From: Phaeotremella fagi
Lineage: Eukaryota; Basidiomycota; Tremellomycetes; Tremellales; Phaeotremellaceae
Direction of reading: 5' to 3'
DNA length: 64,000 nt
NCBI GenBank assembly: GCA_001599715.1
Contig: BCHU01000004.1
Coordinates: forward strand, 868,001 to 932,000
The notes beneath the pieces are model-generated. The model was not told where the DNA came from. It worked only from the letters and a program-made list of their open reading frames with translations, and made no database searches. The position numbers were made by a program, and so were the translations under genes. Position 1 is the first letter of the stretch, and each line of letters starts with the position of its first letter. Shown here in pieces: positions 12,160 through 23,919 of this stretch.

Positions 12160-12651
12160 GTCTCGTCATATGGTGTTGGTAGCTTTTTGTACATATAGCA
12201 CTGTACTGTATATGAAAACGGACACTTCAGCATTAAAATTTAGAGGTGAAATTCCTAATTTTTGTAAAATGACTGTCGGAAGGAACTGTCAATTTCACGG
12301 GTAAATCATTTCGCCCTTTTGACAATAGAAATGAGGTTTTTGTACGGCCTTCTTCACTTCTTGGTAAATGACTATTTTATGAATATTGGAATGATTTCTT
12401 TCGAGACGAAATCCTTGAATTCTGTGAATCAATTGTAAAAGGATTTGCCAATTTGGCGGGTAAAGCATTTCACAGATTTTTACGATCGAAGTCGTTCTGC
12501 CTTCTTCACCATATTTAAATGACTTTGACTATTTTATGCATTCTGGTAGCCTTCTGGAAGAAGGCACAATTATTTTTTATTTGTTGTAGAGACTCATTTC
12601 TCAGTTGAAGCTCTCTTCTGTTTAGAACATCCGACAATCGCAAATAGAAAG
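12160..12651. other. Intergenic region upstream of family member A
   Basis: 492 bp without a gene. It holds the 3' end of the membrane-protein gene, then two diverged copies of a roughly 110-bp sequence (listed separately), then the leader of the F-box-like gene A. Confidence 0.45.
12283..12550 (+). repeat. Degenerate direct repeat in the promoter of gene A
   Basis: Copy 1 is about 12283-12390 and copy 2 about 12441-12550. Shared blocks in order are caattt..cgggtaaa.catttc, then (t)gccttcttcac, then ..taaatgact, then actattttatg.at followed by tgg. The copies keep block order and spacing but differ at many bases, so the duplication is old. Confidence 0.6.
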
Positions 12652-13911
12652 ATGTCAGAAAGTCAATTTTCAAACCCACACACCACTCCTTATGGATACC
12701 CACCACTCCCAAGGGAGTTGTGGACAATGGTACTCAGCTACTTCCCTCGTTCACCCTCAGTTGAGCTTCGTAAAGCTGGTATGAACGATTACAGTCAAGG
12801 TGAACTAGCTCCTTTTATGGGAGTCAGTACTGTAAGTTGTAGTCAATCTGCATCCTCTCCAACAACTGACATCTTATTTCAGATATGGAATGAATGTACA
12901 TTCCCACTTCTATACACAGACAAGGTATATGCCAACGACTTCCATAGTCTGCTTTTTGGTATCAAACGGTTTCCTCTTGTGGAAGAAGACGATGAACGTC
13001 GATCCATATACAAAAATTCCATGCTAAGTCGAATCAAACATCTTTTCTGGATGAGACGAAGAAATGAGAATTTCCCTCCTCATATGGGATCTCTCCAAAA
13101 ACACGCCATAGCCTCATTGGACGCACATATGGATATCAAGGAATATGAGTCATGGGAGAATGGTTTAGAAATGCTCGACATTTTATCATCAGATCAAATT
13201 CTGTTTCCAAACTTGGAAACCATGACTATAGACCCAAGTTTGATGTTGTCACGTAGTCATCACTTCTCTATTTACGTTCCAAGCGAAATTCACGACAAGG
13301 CAACCACTGCCTATGAAGGCATGCGCCATAGAGTTGTAAACGCAACAGCGCGTATATCAAGATATTCAAATCTATCCTCCATCTGTATTAATGATTGTGG
13401 ATATGATCTTTCAACTGCAAGTGTAGAATACTACAACAGAAACAAAACTCCACTCAAGGTTATATACCACCATCGCTTGTGGCACCTCAGCAAAGGTACT
13501 TCTGCTATCAATGCTGGAGTCAACAATCTGTTTCTCATCTATCCGGGTGATAACCACTCTTCCGACCTCACCAATTTTATCCGCTCAATCAAACAAGGCG
13601 TTGAGACCTTACCAGAACAAATGGAATCATTGGTTGACAGATCAAGAGACTTACCAGAGAAGGATAATGGGGGGGAGAACGAGCTTCAATATGATGAGGT
13701 CGCATCCCAGACAACTCTCACCATATACAGTAAACTCAATAAGGAGAATCTGAGAGAGTATTGGACAGAGGAGGAAGGGTGGTGTCAACAGGTTTGGGAG
13801 AAGATTCTTACTCAAGCTGAAGTTGATGAAAAGTATTGTCTCTCAAAGGTCAATTTCAATTTCAAGCCTATTTCAGACTGGCAAGTTTGTCCTGCCTGTG
13901 AGCTTTCTTGA
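12652..13911 (+). CDS. F-box-like family protein A (CPAC C-terminus)
   Basis: Two exons (12652-12831, 12883-13911) give 402 residues. The 51-nt intron is a multiple of three, so the frame stays open through it; its place is set by the paralogues. N-terminus: YGYPPLPRELWTMVLSYF, an F-box-like first helix, then ELAPFMGVST at the splice junction and IWNECTFPLLYTDKVYANDF. The centre has diverged leucine-rich material (FPNLETMTID, ISRYSNLSSICINDCG). The C-terminal part has SQTTLTIYSKL, EYWTEEEGWCQQVWEKILTQ and ends WQVCPACELS. Close in layout to B-F in this window. F-box proteins usually recruit substrates to SCF ubiquitin ligases; that role is inferred. It is the upstream member of a tandem pair with B. 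Confidence 0.85.
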   Translation: MSESQFSNPHTTPYGYPPLPRELWTMVLSYFPRSPSVELRKAGMNDYSQGELAPFMGVSTVSCSQSASSPTTDILFQIWNECTFPLLYTDKVYANDFHSLLFGIKRFPLVEEDDERRSIYKNSMLSRIKHLFWMRRRNENFPPHMGSLQKHAIASLDAHMDIKEYESWENGLEMLDILSSDQILFPNLETMTIDPSLMLSRSHHFSIYVPSEIHDKATTAYEGMRHRVVNATARISRYSNLSSICINDCGYDLSTASVEYYNRNKTPLKVIYHHRLWHLSKGTSAINAGVNNLFLIYPGDNHSSDLTNFIRSIKQGVETLPEQMESLVDRSRDLPEKDNGGENELQYDEVASQTTLTIYSKLNKENLREYWTEEEGWCQQVWEKILTQAEVDEKYCLSKVNFNFKPISDWQVCPACELS

Positions 13912-14478
13912 TCCAGCTTTGGAGATAGGTGAGTCCTTGTTGTTAGTTCATGAACATCGCCGCTTGTTGTATCTTACACTGATTCACTGTTGTAGAAAAC
14001 TGAGGTGAGATTGAAAATAACAGGGAGGATATCAGTTGTGTAAGAAATTTGTAAGGATAGAATGGAAACATCAGTATGTAAATAAAGAGGGAGGGGGAAT
14101 GATCAGGAATAAAAGTTGCATTACGAAAGAATGTTATTACTAGCTCTATGAATGAATTGATAGTGTATGGCACAATAATTGTACATACTGAATCTAATAT
14201 CACAAGGTGTAGAGTGCCATTCACAGGACTCTGTCGAGTCACACTCAGCCTAAGCATGTTTGCTCGCAAAGCCAGACACCTGGCCAAGGAAATTGTTTCA
14301 ATTTTCCGCCTACTCCAGATTTCTGATGATTGAAAGAACGTCTTCTCTTTCTCTTCACAGTCCTTCTTTCCATCCTTTGTGTGGCCAAAACTCCGAGAAT
14401 GAGAATTCACACACAATCGTTTAGTAGTCCATGTGCAATACATCCAGTTTGTTCTCTACTTCATTACCGGCTTCAGTG
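13912..14478. other. Intergenic region between family members A and B
   Basis: 567 bp. An antisense open frame of 166 codons spans much of it but has no recognisable domain and its composition looks like chance. The last 50 bp could extend gene B at its N-terminus if an ATG at 14431 is used. Confidence 0.4.
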
Positions 14479-15744
14479 ATGCTTCAACTGTCACATCCTT
14501 ATACCACTGTCAGAGGCTATCCTCCTCTTCCTCCTGAAATATGGTCCGGGATCATTCGGGAGGCTCAAGTCTCCTCAACAACAACTGAAGGAACTATAAT
14601 ACCTGAAGAATATCAGAACGATCTGGTCAGTCTGGCGCAAGTTGGTTCTGTGAGTACGATCAATCACGTCTGATTGCTTGCTCCTACAAACTGACTTTCT
14701 TATCATTTCTAGTTCATTAATTATCACACTGTTCCCTATCTGTACGATAAAATCTCTACCAGTAACGTCTCAGGTTTATTGGTAGGTATAAGCCTCATCT
14801 CCTCAGAACTGGAAGGCGGTCGCCGTTCTCAATCAAAAGACACTCTCCTGTGGTATACACAGCATCTACGCTGGTTGAAAGGTAAACAAGTAGAATACTC
14901 ATCGCATGATTTTTTGAAAGCTGTATTCAGTAACGGAGCAAGAGAGTTGGGTAAAAATCACGCCAAAGTCGAATTCGCAAAATACGAATCATTCATCACT
15001 GAACTCAAGGGTATTTCTGGAATTCTCGAAGTCCAGAACATCTTTCCACGACTAAAGACCTTGACCATCAGTCCAATCTGGATAAACACTTCATTCGAAA
15101 CATTGCCTTGGAAACATGCAACAAATATGGTTTCATCTCAGTACCGTCAAGGTAAGAAAATCCTTTCAGATAGGTTCATGAATGTCATCACCGATTTAGG
15201 CAAACAATCAAATGATCTTGTATCAATCAACATCACCGATTGTGGCAAGTTTTCTTCATCTCTGAGTCTCAACAAATTATACAGATCTCAAGCCCCACTT
15301 CAAGTAGTATATCATGGGCCCACAGAAACCATGACCTACCCCGTCACAGCCGGAGCCAAAAATGTCTACATCATCGAGACTCCGATTGAATTCGAAGATT
15401 TTCATTTTCATTTCCCGAACGGTCGAGTGAAAAAAGACCTCAAATCTCTACCAGAAAAAATCGATCTAATAGCCGATGATATTCAAGCTTCGCAACTTGA
15501 AGGTAACAGAGTTGATAGAGACTCCATAGTGACCGAAATAGTCTCCAACACTTCGTTGATGTTTTACTTTGATATGATTGCAGATGGTGATTTTCCGGTA
15601 TCAAAACCTTCAAAGAGAAAGATGACTCGGAAGCTCCTCGCTGGTATCGACAAGAAATATCATCCAAGTATCGATTTCAAAGATCTGTCAGATCTGGAAG
15701 GGATATCCGACCCGTGGTTGGACACGACAAGCTTTAGAGAGTAG
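14479..15744 (+). CDS. F-box-like family protein B (knuckle lost)
   Basis: Two exons (14479-14649, 14713-15744) give 400 residues, matching its paralogues; an upstream in-frame ATG at 14431 would add 16. I prefer 14479 because it places YPPLPPEIW 13 residues in, as in A. The intron falls after LAQVGS in phase 0, followed by FINYHTVPYLYDKISTSNVS. Further family marks: HLRWLKGKQV, VTAGAKNVYII, LPEKIDLIADD, VSNTSLMFYFDM, LLAGIDKKYHPSIDFK. Unlike A, C, D, E, its end (DPWLDTTSFRE) has no CxxC, so the putative zinc knuckle is gone. It converges with TEL2, 204 bp away. Confidence 0.84.
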
Positions 15745-15948
15745 GGTGAAATGTCTAAGAGAGAACTGAGAAAGGAGCAAAGAAAAAACAAAGAAAATGA
15801 GTGAAAAAAAAGGAGAAACCAAAGGAAAAAAGAAAAAAAGAATCCAGAAAGAAGAATGTTGGGGAAAATAAAATTGCTGGGGGTTCGAAGTACAGATTTG
15901 ATGTGAAATAATGAGATGCATATTGATACACGAAAGCAAGAATCCAAA

Positions 15949-18900
15949 CTATATCACGAGTCCCAATCGACCCCATTTATCAGCAATCTCAGAGATCTTC
16001 ACGACAACCCCCGCCGCCGCCGCTTTGAATTTCCCTTCCCTAGCCCCTCCACCACCAGCCATCAACTCACCTTTATTCTCTCTATCAAAGATAGCCGAAG
16101 CCCATTCTCCAATCCCAAGTATCAAGCTCGCTTTATCCATTGCCAAAGTCCGACCTGAATCTAGATCGAACGCGCCGTCCAAACATACTAGACAGAGTTC
16201 TAATGCAGATCCGAGAATCTGGGCTTCTGATTTATTATCATCTTCCCCGAAGTTGTTTGGGTTGGGATTGTTGTTTGGAGTTGAAAGGTGTTGGTTCCCG
16301 ATTGTCGTTGCCAGTTCTAAAGCTTCTGGACAAAGGACAGCCAGGAACATCGACGAGTTACGTCCAGCATGTAAAAGTAACGATAAAGTCATGAGGAATT
16401 TCTCGACAGCCAATGAAGACAATATCATACCAGTCCCGGCACCTCGATATCGATTACCAGCGATCAAAGATCGAGATTCTCTCGTCGAAACTTCTTGGAA
16501 GTAAATCCAGAATCGATTGATCAGAGGCATAATGAAATATTCTGCTGCAACGTCGGTGAAAGGGATTATAGGTTTTTGCGTGTGGGGTATTGATTTGGCC
16601 ACCATTTGAGATTCAGATAAACTTCCCACTTCAGATATTAACGATCGTTTCGTTCCCACTCTAAGACGTTTCTCTCTGGCTAATTCAGGAATTGTTTCTT
16701 CACCTTTTTTAGCTCCTTTTGAAATCAACATATTTCTCATTCCATCAACAGCTTCCTCCAATTGACGGGAAGAACTTGATGAACCAAAGTTATCAGCATC
16801 ACTGACGTATTTCCGATGTAGATTTGGCGGTAAAGTCTTGGTAGGAAAATCGATTGAACGATGAATGTTGTCTGGCGATGGTACTGAAAGTCCAGCAAGT
16901 TCTCTGCCACCCATCGCTAATGCTGTTAACATTACAGAACGTTGTTGTAAAGAATAGTGACCGGAAAAGTAGTGCTCTGCAAGGAAGCTATACGAATGAT
17001 CAGCGGGAAATACTTTTGCCAGTTTAGACGTACGGTGCCACCAATTTAGGACAACAAGCAACAAGAGCTGTAACGAGGTCCTGTCGTTTACTTTCGAATC
17101 CTTCTATATTATAAGGGTCATTTAAACCAACAATCAGAGTAGTCAACGTGACAGAATTCTCAGCTATTGAAACGATTAGTCCGGTATATAGAAACACTCG
17201 AATAACACCCACCTAATTCTGCCCCAAAACTTCTCTTTGCCCTAACCAAACCTTCTCCCCATTTCAAAGCCATCTCTAGAACGTCAGGTTTATCCCTGTC
17301 TTTAAACATAGTCACCAGTTGTTGGATGTATACAGGTCTAGTAATTTTCTTCTTTTGAGTACTGTCCAAAGCCAATGTTGGATCTGCAGCCACTTCCTCG
17401 AGATACGATGGTGTAGGTGAAGGAGATCTCGAAGATGAAGGTGATGGAGCGTCGTAACCTTGAAGTGGATCTGCTTGTTGATCGTCGTCAAGCATAATGA
17501 TCTTTTTCACCGGTTTCTGTTTGGATTTCGAAGATTGTTTGGGTTGTGATTGAGATGGTCGACCTCTAGTGATTGGGGTCGGAACAATGGCTATCGAGGA
17601 ACTTTCTGTCTTCGCTATGTTCCAACCTAGATACCATTGATCATCGTTTTCAACCTTTAGTTCCAACTGATCATCTCTAATCCCCAAACAAAATCTGAGC
17701 CAGCGACTCTCTTCTTTCCCACTGCCAACTCCATCCCAGATATCACTTCCGAAATTCAATCGTTTCATTCCCTTATGTTTTCTCTTCTTCTTCGGAACAG
17801 GTTCTCCAGTATTGTCATCGACCTCCAATCCAGCTTTCAAATCTTCCATCTCTTCTTCCTGACTATATTCCAGGACTTGTGGATCTTCCACAATTGTTAA
17901 AGCCGATATCAATTCTGCTACTAGCATACCTAGTCTTCGGATTTTTGTGTCAGGATGAGACAAGTAGGATTGAAGAGCATGAAGGAAGCGGGGTTTGTGA
18001 GAAATATCAATGAGGTATTTGGACATTGGTTCAAGAAGGGATAAAGACAGGATGATGATATGTGTCAAAGCTAATGATAACCGTCAATGGAGAAATCCCA
18101 GTGACAAGCTTCATAAGTACCTACCGAATTGCTTAGCATACAAAGAGTACTTTATGTATTTAGCATCCGTCCATGCTTCTATCGCATTGTTGAAGAACGC
18201 TCGAATGGCTAGGATAAGATTAGCGATTTCAACACGAAAACACAAAAATAACGGCCACCTACCGTCATCACCTCCAAGACTGATCCATGCTACGACAGTA
18301 CGAGCGCAAGCGTGTGATTGATGACTCATGGCATCCCCAGTGGTTTTACTGTCAATGACAAATTCTATCACAGCCTCCCATGCTTCACCACCAATGATAG
18401 GACGACCAATGATACCGGTTAGGACATCTACCGTCAGCCTTATTCTGATATCTGCCTTTATAGGCGAAAGGTCTCCGGTAGGTTGGACATCCTGTAGATG
18501 ATAAACCAAGTAATTGATCAACGAACTGATAAAGACGGCCAACTGTGATGTAGGTAAGGAAAGGAATAATGAGGGTAGGAAGTCTGAAGGGTATGGCGGC
18601 AGAGCGGATGAGTTGGGTGTGTGTAAATGTCGTAAAAGAGGTGGAAGAAGTGGTATTAGAAGTGAAGGTTGGGGTGAATCAAGTGAAGGTATTGTAATTG
18701 ATAGTAATCCGAGGGAGATAAGCTTTTGAAAGACATGACGAATGCTGGATATATCTATTGTGATAAGTTAGACAGATTTTGAGTTGTCGAAGTCTAGCTA
18801 CACCTACTGGAATGGGAATGTTTCGAATGGGACAACTCATACATCAAGTTTTCAAGTTTGAAAATCATCAAGTCAAAGTAAGGTCTATACTGTATCAATA

Positions 18901-19583
18901 TTGTGTCGTTCTCAAAACACAAGAACCTACTTGGGTATCAACTCATTAGGGATCTCACCATCCCAACCATCCTGTTTCCACTTGCCTACAGCGTTAGCTG
19001 CCTTCCCCGGTATACCCATCACAGCTTTAACAGCTTCTTCCCACTGTAAATTCTTCCAATTATCATCTCTGCCCTTCCCTGCATCTAGAGCAGTTGACCA
19101 AACCGACCAATACAATTCATCGATTCCATAACGATCCACTAGATTTCGCAAAGTCGATAAAACGTAGGATCTACTCTGAGCGGGAAGACTGTTTTCAGTT
19201 TCTATATTTGAAGATTTTGGTGAAGATAGTAAGTTTGGGAGAGTGAGATAAGTGACGAGAGCTATCGATCTGTTGATACCGATTGTTGAGGTATTCGTTC
19301 TTGGCGGGACAAAGAAAGTTGACAAAAGTCTCAAACCTGCTTCATCTAGTACAGGAAGGAATGTTGGGATGACACTTATTAGAAGAGTGGTTTGTATCGA
19401 AGATAGATATCTAGATATAGCTTTTTGATGACCTGAATCTATTTTTGATGGAACGGAGGTGGGATGAAGGGAGAGCGAATGAAGCGCCGATGAAAGTTGG
19501 AAAGTCAACGTTTCGACATCTGGTATTTGAGTTCTGAGGTTCTCCCTAAGCTCTTTTAGAGCTGTTGTTGGATCTATTGTCAT
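15949..19583 (-). CDS. TEL2: Telomere length regulation protein Tel2 (TELO2 family)
   Basis: A long gene of seven or more exons. Key segments: YWSVWSTALDAGKGRDDNW with VKAVMGIPGKAANAVG in the N-terminal repeat region; FLHALQSYLSHPDTKIRRLG then MLVAELISAL at the start of the conserved C-terminal domain; RWLRFCLGIRDD; RPVYIQQLVTMFKDRDKPDV; ALKWGEGLVRAKRSFGAEL; and HYSLQQRSVMLTALAMGGRE. This order is that of Tel2/CLK-2/TELO2, the alpha-solenoid core of the TTT (Tel2-Tti1-Tti2) complex that stabilises the PIKK kinases ATM, ATR, TOR and DNA-PK together with Hsp90. The start at 19583 is chosen; an in-frame ATG at 19643 would add 20 residues. The promoter is shared with the CFAP20-domain gene (233 bp). 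Confidence 0.9.
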
Positions 19584-19815
19584 CTTGCTGCCTTGGTCGT
19601 TCCTAACATGTTGATATGATAGATGAGAATGATTGAGTGACAAAGGAGAAGAAGGGGAATGATTACTGTCGAAGATCCTTCGAAAAAAACCTCCAAAAGT
19701 CGTGATGTCATCACTTTTTGAGGTTTTTCGGAAGACTTATAGTAGCGAATCCATTCCCAGCTATGCATGTATCTAAAAAACTAACAATTATCACCAAAGT
19801 GAGAAGCCAGTATCG

Positions 19816-20869
19816 ATGAGTATCTTATCAGGATCGATACAAGTGAGTCAAACAGTCAGAGCGAAATGTCGACCATCCAGCAAAATACTGATTGCCAACC
19901 TAGCCCCCCTTGTTGACCCTACTATCCTCAACTTCGACCCCAGCCCTCTCACCCCTCTTCAAAATCCATAAAGACCCAACCCTCCCCACCGACTCCCTAA
20001 TAACCGTCATCCAAGATTCTTCCAGCTCCCATCTCCCAAAACACGAAGCGAGAGGGACGACGATCCATCAAGTGATCCAAATTCAATCTCCTAATATCAA
20101 ATCGACATATATCCAAGCTGGGACTTCCAATACTTCTTATCGAAAACGATCATCTCGGGGTGTTAGATTGGATCAAGACGATTTCTCACGACCGTTGGGA
20201 GTGAGCCTTGATTGGCTTTCTATGCAGATTCGACCTCTTGGAAGGAGGGAGCTGGTTTTTGAAGTTGGTCTGATTGATTTGAGAGGTCGAGAGGGTGTGG
20301 TTAGATGTTCGAGTTACAAGGTGGGTGGAAATCTCTTGACTCAACATAAATTCGATTTCAAAAGAGTGGTTTGAAATCTTTGAACTGACTTCAATGATAG
20401 AAGAATCCAACAATACATCTAAAAAGATCACCTCCATTAATCCATCTCCCATTAAATCTACCCGCCAAAACGCAATCAACATTGACACCATGGTTAGATC
20501 TAAATATTCATTTACCGACTGTACTCAATCTATTTCAATCGCTACCAAAATCTAAGAAACAGGATGAATCATCAGAAGACGATGAGGTTGACGATGGAGA
20601 TGAAAACACAAAATCTAGGAAGAGAAGGAAGATTATCGAGCAACCACTTCCGTTAGGTGGGTTTGGTAGTGTTAGTTATATTAGAGTATATGCGAATTGT
20701 AGATTAAGAAGGATATGGTTTGTGAGTAGTTTGTTCTTTCTTGTTTGTGCCGATGATGTTGACTGCCCATCATTCTTAGTCAGCGGAAGGTGAGAAGACT
20801 TTAAATAGTTTAGGAACATCTGTGAGGGACGAATGGAGTTTAAAATCTGTATCAGATAAAGCGGTTTAA
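19816..20869 (+). CDS. CFAP20-domain protein
   Basis: Four exons (19816-19842, 19904-20320, 20401-20721, 20780-20869) sum to 284 residues. The 27-nt first exon restores MSILSGSIQ joined to PPLLTLLSS, matching the QPPLLxIL start of this family. Conserved marks: TYIQAGTSNTS, LGVSLDWLSMQIRPLGRREL, VGLIDLRGREGVVRCSSYK, then WLDLNIHL and YIRVYANCRLRRIWFS, the most conserved CFAP20 segment. CFAP20 is a ciliary inner-junction protein in flagellates, but homologues persist in cells without cilia and CFAP20 has also been linked to RNA polymerase II/R-loop processes. An acidic insert (SSEDDEVDDGDENTKSRKRR) before the last strand looks like a nuclear localisation signal. Its retention in a yeast-like fungus suggests a nuclear role (inference). 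Confidence 0.85.
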
Positions 20870-21032
20870 CGATTGTATTTGTAGTGAATATGTACATGAA
20901 TATTCACGATTGTATGAATGTTGACGAAGTCCATGCTATGAGTTGTGTTGATGTACAGGGGAAACCGGAAGGTATCGAACCTTGAAGCTATAGCTGTTCC
21001 CAAATAATGAAATATCGATGAATGATCCCCCA

Positions 21033-21643
21033 TCAAGCCCCAGCATCCCATCTAGAAACCAAATCAACGACCCCCAAAAATCTCTCTCTCTCCTTCTCAT
21101 CAACCTCCCCCTCCCCAGAATCTAAAGATCGATCCATAGATAAAGATAATCCAACTACCACCGGCCTCCTAGTCCCCATAACACCTTGGAGACTCCACCA
21201 AACGACCGTGGCGATCTGTGAAACGTAGAGATCGTGGAGGTTAGGTTGGGGTGGTGAGCCCAACAAAGGTGTTAATTGGATTGAAGTGGGTGGTGGGGGT
21301 AGGGATGATTCTGGAAGAGGGAGGGGCAGTTGTTCGATTTGTGTGACAGAGGCTTGGGTCTGCAATGACGAATGAAATTGTATCAGTATATATTGTATTT
21401 CATTTTTGCTAGATTGGTTTGGATTCTCACTAGACATCCAACTTTCCCGTTCTGACTGATGATCACTAATATCCTATCATCGAACGTCTGGATCAAACAT
21501 TCAGTTTCGATATCCAAGATCTGTTCGCGGAGTTGGAAGGTTTTGATGGGTGATTTTTGGTTGTTCACAGAGAGTGGATGTGGTTGGGATAAAGGGAGTT
21601 TTGCATCTACGTCGTTCTCGTTATCGACTAACAGAGATGACAT
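21033..21643 (-). CDS. Proteasome assembly chaperone 3-like protein (PAC3/PSMG3 family)
   Basis: Two exons (21431-21643, 21033-21359) sum to 179 residues. The N-terminal part reads IETECLIQTFDDRILVIISQ then NGKVGCL, matching the VVCTxFxxxILVxVTQxGKxGTL beta-sheet core of PSMG3. After a Pro-rich insert come TPLLGSPPQPNLHDLYVSQI then ATVVWW and VVVGLSL, matching the PLLG...LxVxxxQI...VL half. PAC3 partners PAC4 in assembling the 20S alpha ring. The proline insert (LPLPLPESSLPPPPTS) and the acidic tail (DSGEGEVDEKERERF) are longer than in animals. It converges on the CFAP20-domain gene. Fold-level assignment; sequence identity is low. Confidence 0.7.
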
Positions 21644-22010
21644 TGCTTGGAGATAAGGAAAAAAAAGCGAGTGACAAGTTGAAAAGTGTATTGATATGAT
21701 CCTTTTGTCGCAAGGCGTTACTGTAATTCTCATAGTGGTGGCAGAAATGCAAGTGGCATCGAGTGAAGTACAAGTACAGTACTCGTACTCTACAGTATTC
21801 AGTACTTATCCCATTGCAGACAGTCAGTGTGTCTTTAAATAACTGCATATTGGACATAATCCTTGTTTCTCCATCGACAACACTAATAACGAAAGACTAA
21901 AAAGAGAAAGAATATTCATCAAACCGCAAGCCACCTCATGGAGATGGATTATGATCTGGCAGATTGATGAGCGAGAGCAATCAAAGTACGAGGTTTCGTC
22001 TGACTCACCT

Positions 22011-23311
22011 TCAACCATCTTCTCCACAAGCGGGACAAGATGTCCAATCATCGTACCCTTTGAACACAATTTTTGGACGACAGTCGGGTTCGAAACCTCT
22101 CAAGAGAGCTTCGGCACATTGTTGGGACCATTGATCTTCATCTCTCCAGAATCGACTGAGGTCTTGTTTTGCAAAACTATAATAGTAAATTAATGATGTT
22201 TGAGATACCAGATTACGAGCCACCAAGTTTTGGGTTTGATCTTCTGTCCCATCTTCTCCTGGATTACAACTGTTTTCCAATGACCCATCAACCTTCCCAG
22301 TCGTAGTTTGCAGACTTGATTTCAGTAAATTGATCTGCTTGGTTAGGGTTCTCTCGATCCCACTAGTAGGCTGAATCATTCTTGAGAGTTTAGCGTAGAA
22401 CTCGCTCGTCGGATCAATATAAACATTTTCAGCACCAATTGTTGTTGTAGACGAAAATGATTCATTGAGATCACAGTTGTGTTGGATTATGGTCAGACGT
22501 TTATTCTTCCGCTTTTTGATGTTACAGAAGCTGCCTTGATGAATACGGCCGGTAAAACACAACGCGTCGACATTCGATGAGTTACCAAGACCCCACACTG
22601 TATTTTTAGCTTGATGGATGATATTTTTTACCGATATGTTCTCGTTTGGTGGTAGATTAAGCATTCGAGTCGATATAATCGTAAAGAGATCATAGTTTTT
22701 TTCGTCTATGAAAATACTCACACTCTTGAGATTAACAAAGTCAACTAAACCATCACTGATAAATTTCAAATCTTCCCGATAAGTATTGAACAATTCCAGG
22801 TTTTCAAGTTGAGTTTCGAATATAGACTTGGTGGTAGACACATGTGGTAGTATGAATCCATGTTCGTAGTCGGTTCGGATCCATTGGAGCTGGGAAATAT
22901 AACTCAAAAGCTGAGCTTTAGTACGAGATCTTCTGTTGGAGGAATCGTAACTCTTGCTAGCTCCATAGAACAACCCTCTCAGATTTTTTGTAGCGACTTT
23001 ATCATAGAAAAAGGGGAATCCTAATTCATTGAAGTGCTATCATCGTTGTCAGTATCATTTACCGTTACTCGTACAACATAAGTTTTGCTAAGTCTCAAAA
23101 GCAAACTTAGAGGAAACATGTAAAATCTGACCTAACTCACCGGACTGACTCTCAATAATGTTACCAGTTGTTTCCGATTCGCGTCGCTCTCAAGTGGATC
23201 CTCAGTCCTGATCTTGAAGTTGCTGAAGATCATACCCCATACTTCTGGAGGAAGATAGGGGTATCCCTGTGATCTGGTGTGTGTTTCGTATGAGAAAGAA
23301 AAGTTGGACAT
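22011..23311 (-). CDS. F-box-like family protein C (CPACG C-terminus)
   Basis: Two exons (23141-23311, 22011-23036) give 398 residues. N-terminus: GYPYLPPEVWGMIFSNFKI, then LVTLLRVSP, intron in phase 0, HFNELGFPFFYDKVATKNLR and the RRSRTKAQLLSYISQLQWIR block. The centre has ISDGLVDFVNLKSVSIFI; the later half has TIGAENVYIDPTSEF, NLVSQTSLIYYYSFAKQDL and RFWRDEDQWSQQCAEALLRG, ending DWTSCPACGEDG. It is the most complete statement of the family consensus in the window. The 104-nt intron is about twice the usual length here. It lies between the PAC3-like gene and BRE1, separated from the other members. Confidence 0.86.
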
Positions 23312-23919
23312 GGTGCGGTGAATTATGGGAAAGCAAGAAAGTCTCAGTCAAGGATACAGTAGTCCTTATCTGTATGAATGGACTTCTTCGAGAAGACTCA
23401 CTTTCGTATTCAGTTGAAAGGAGCTTGAAATTTCAATGGATGTCTTGATTGGATAGTCCAAGTTCCTTTGACTTAAAATAAATTGCACGTAAATCTATCT
23501 ATCATTAGATGATTTTCAGCGTATCCTATATATTAGACGACTAGCATTGAAGAGTCCCTAGAGTATTAGACAGAACATAATAATACACTGATGACATAGT
23601 CTGATCAGATTTGACATTAATACCTTAACACTTTTGTCCATGTAATAATAACTGGTGCATTCAAGAACTCTTGGCCCTTCAGTGAAGTTCGTTCTCCAAT
23701 CTCACTGTAGAACAGTGGATCCAGATAACTTCTGATTTTTATAATTGATTGTGTTCTTGACGAGTTACATGATATGAATGAGGAATGATTGACTGGCTAT
23801 ACGATAAGAATACTTGTCTTATTGAAGAATTAATAAATGACCATGATCGTGGGGTTTCTACTACTACAAAATGATGAATAAAGCGTTTTGATTCTCCTCC
23901 CAACCAACTCCACCTGAAA
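23312..23919. other. Intergenic region between gene C and BRE1
   Basis: 608 bp, the leader of gene C followed by the 3' region of BRE1. AT-rich with no recognised gene, RNA or repeat. Confidence 0.4.

Noticed and set aside
13943..14443. Antisense 166-codon frame between genes A and B
   Set aside because: No domain, signal peptide or paralogue support; lies across a 3' region and a promoter, consistent with chance.
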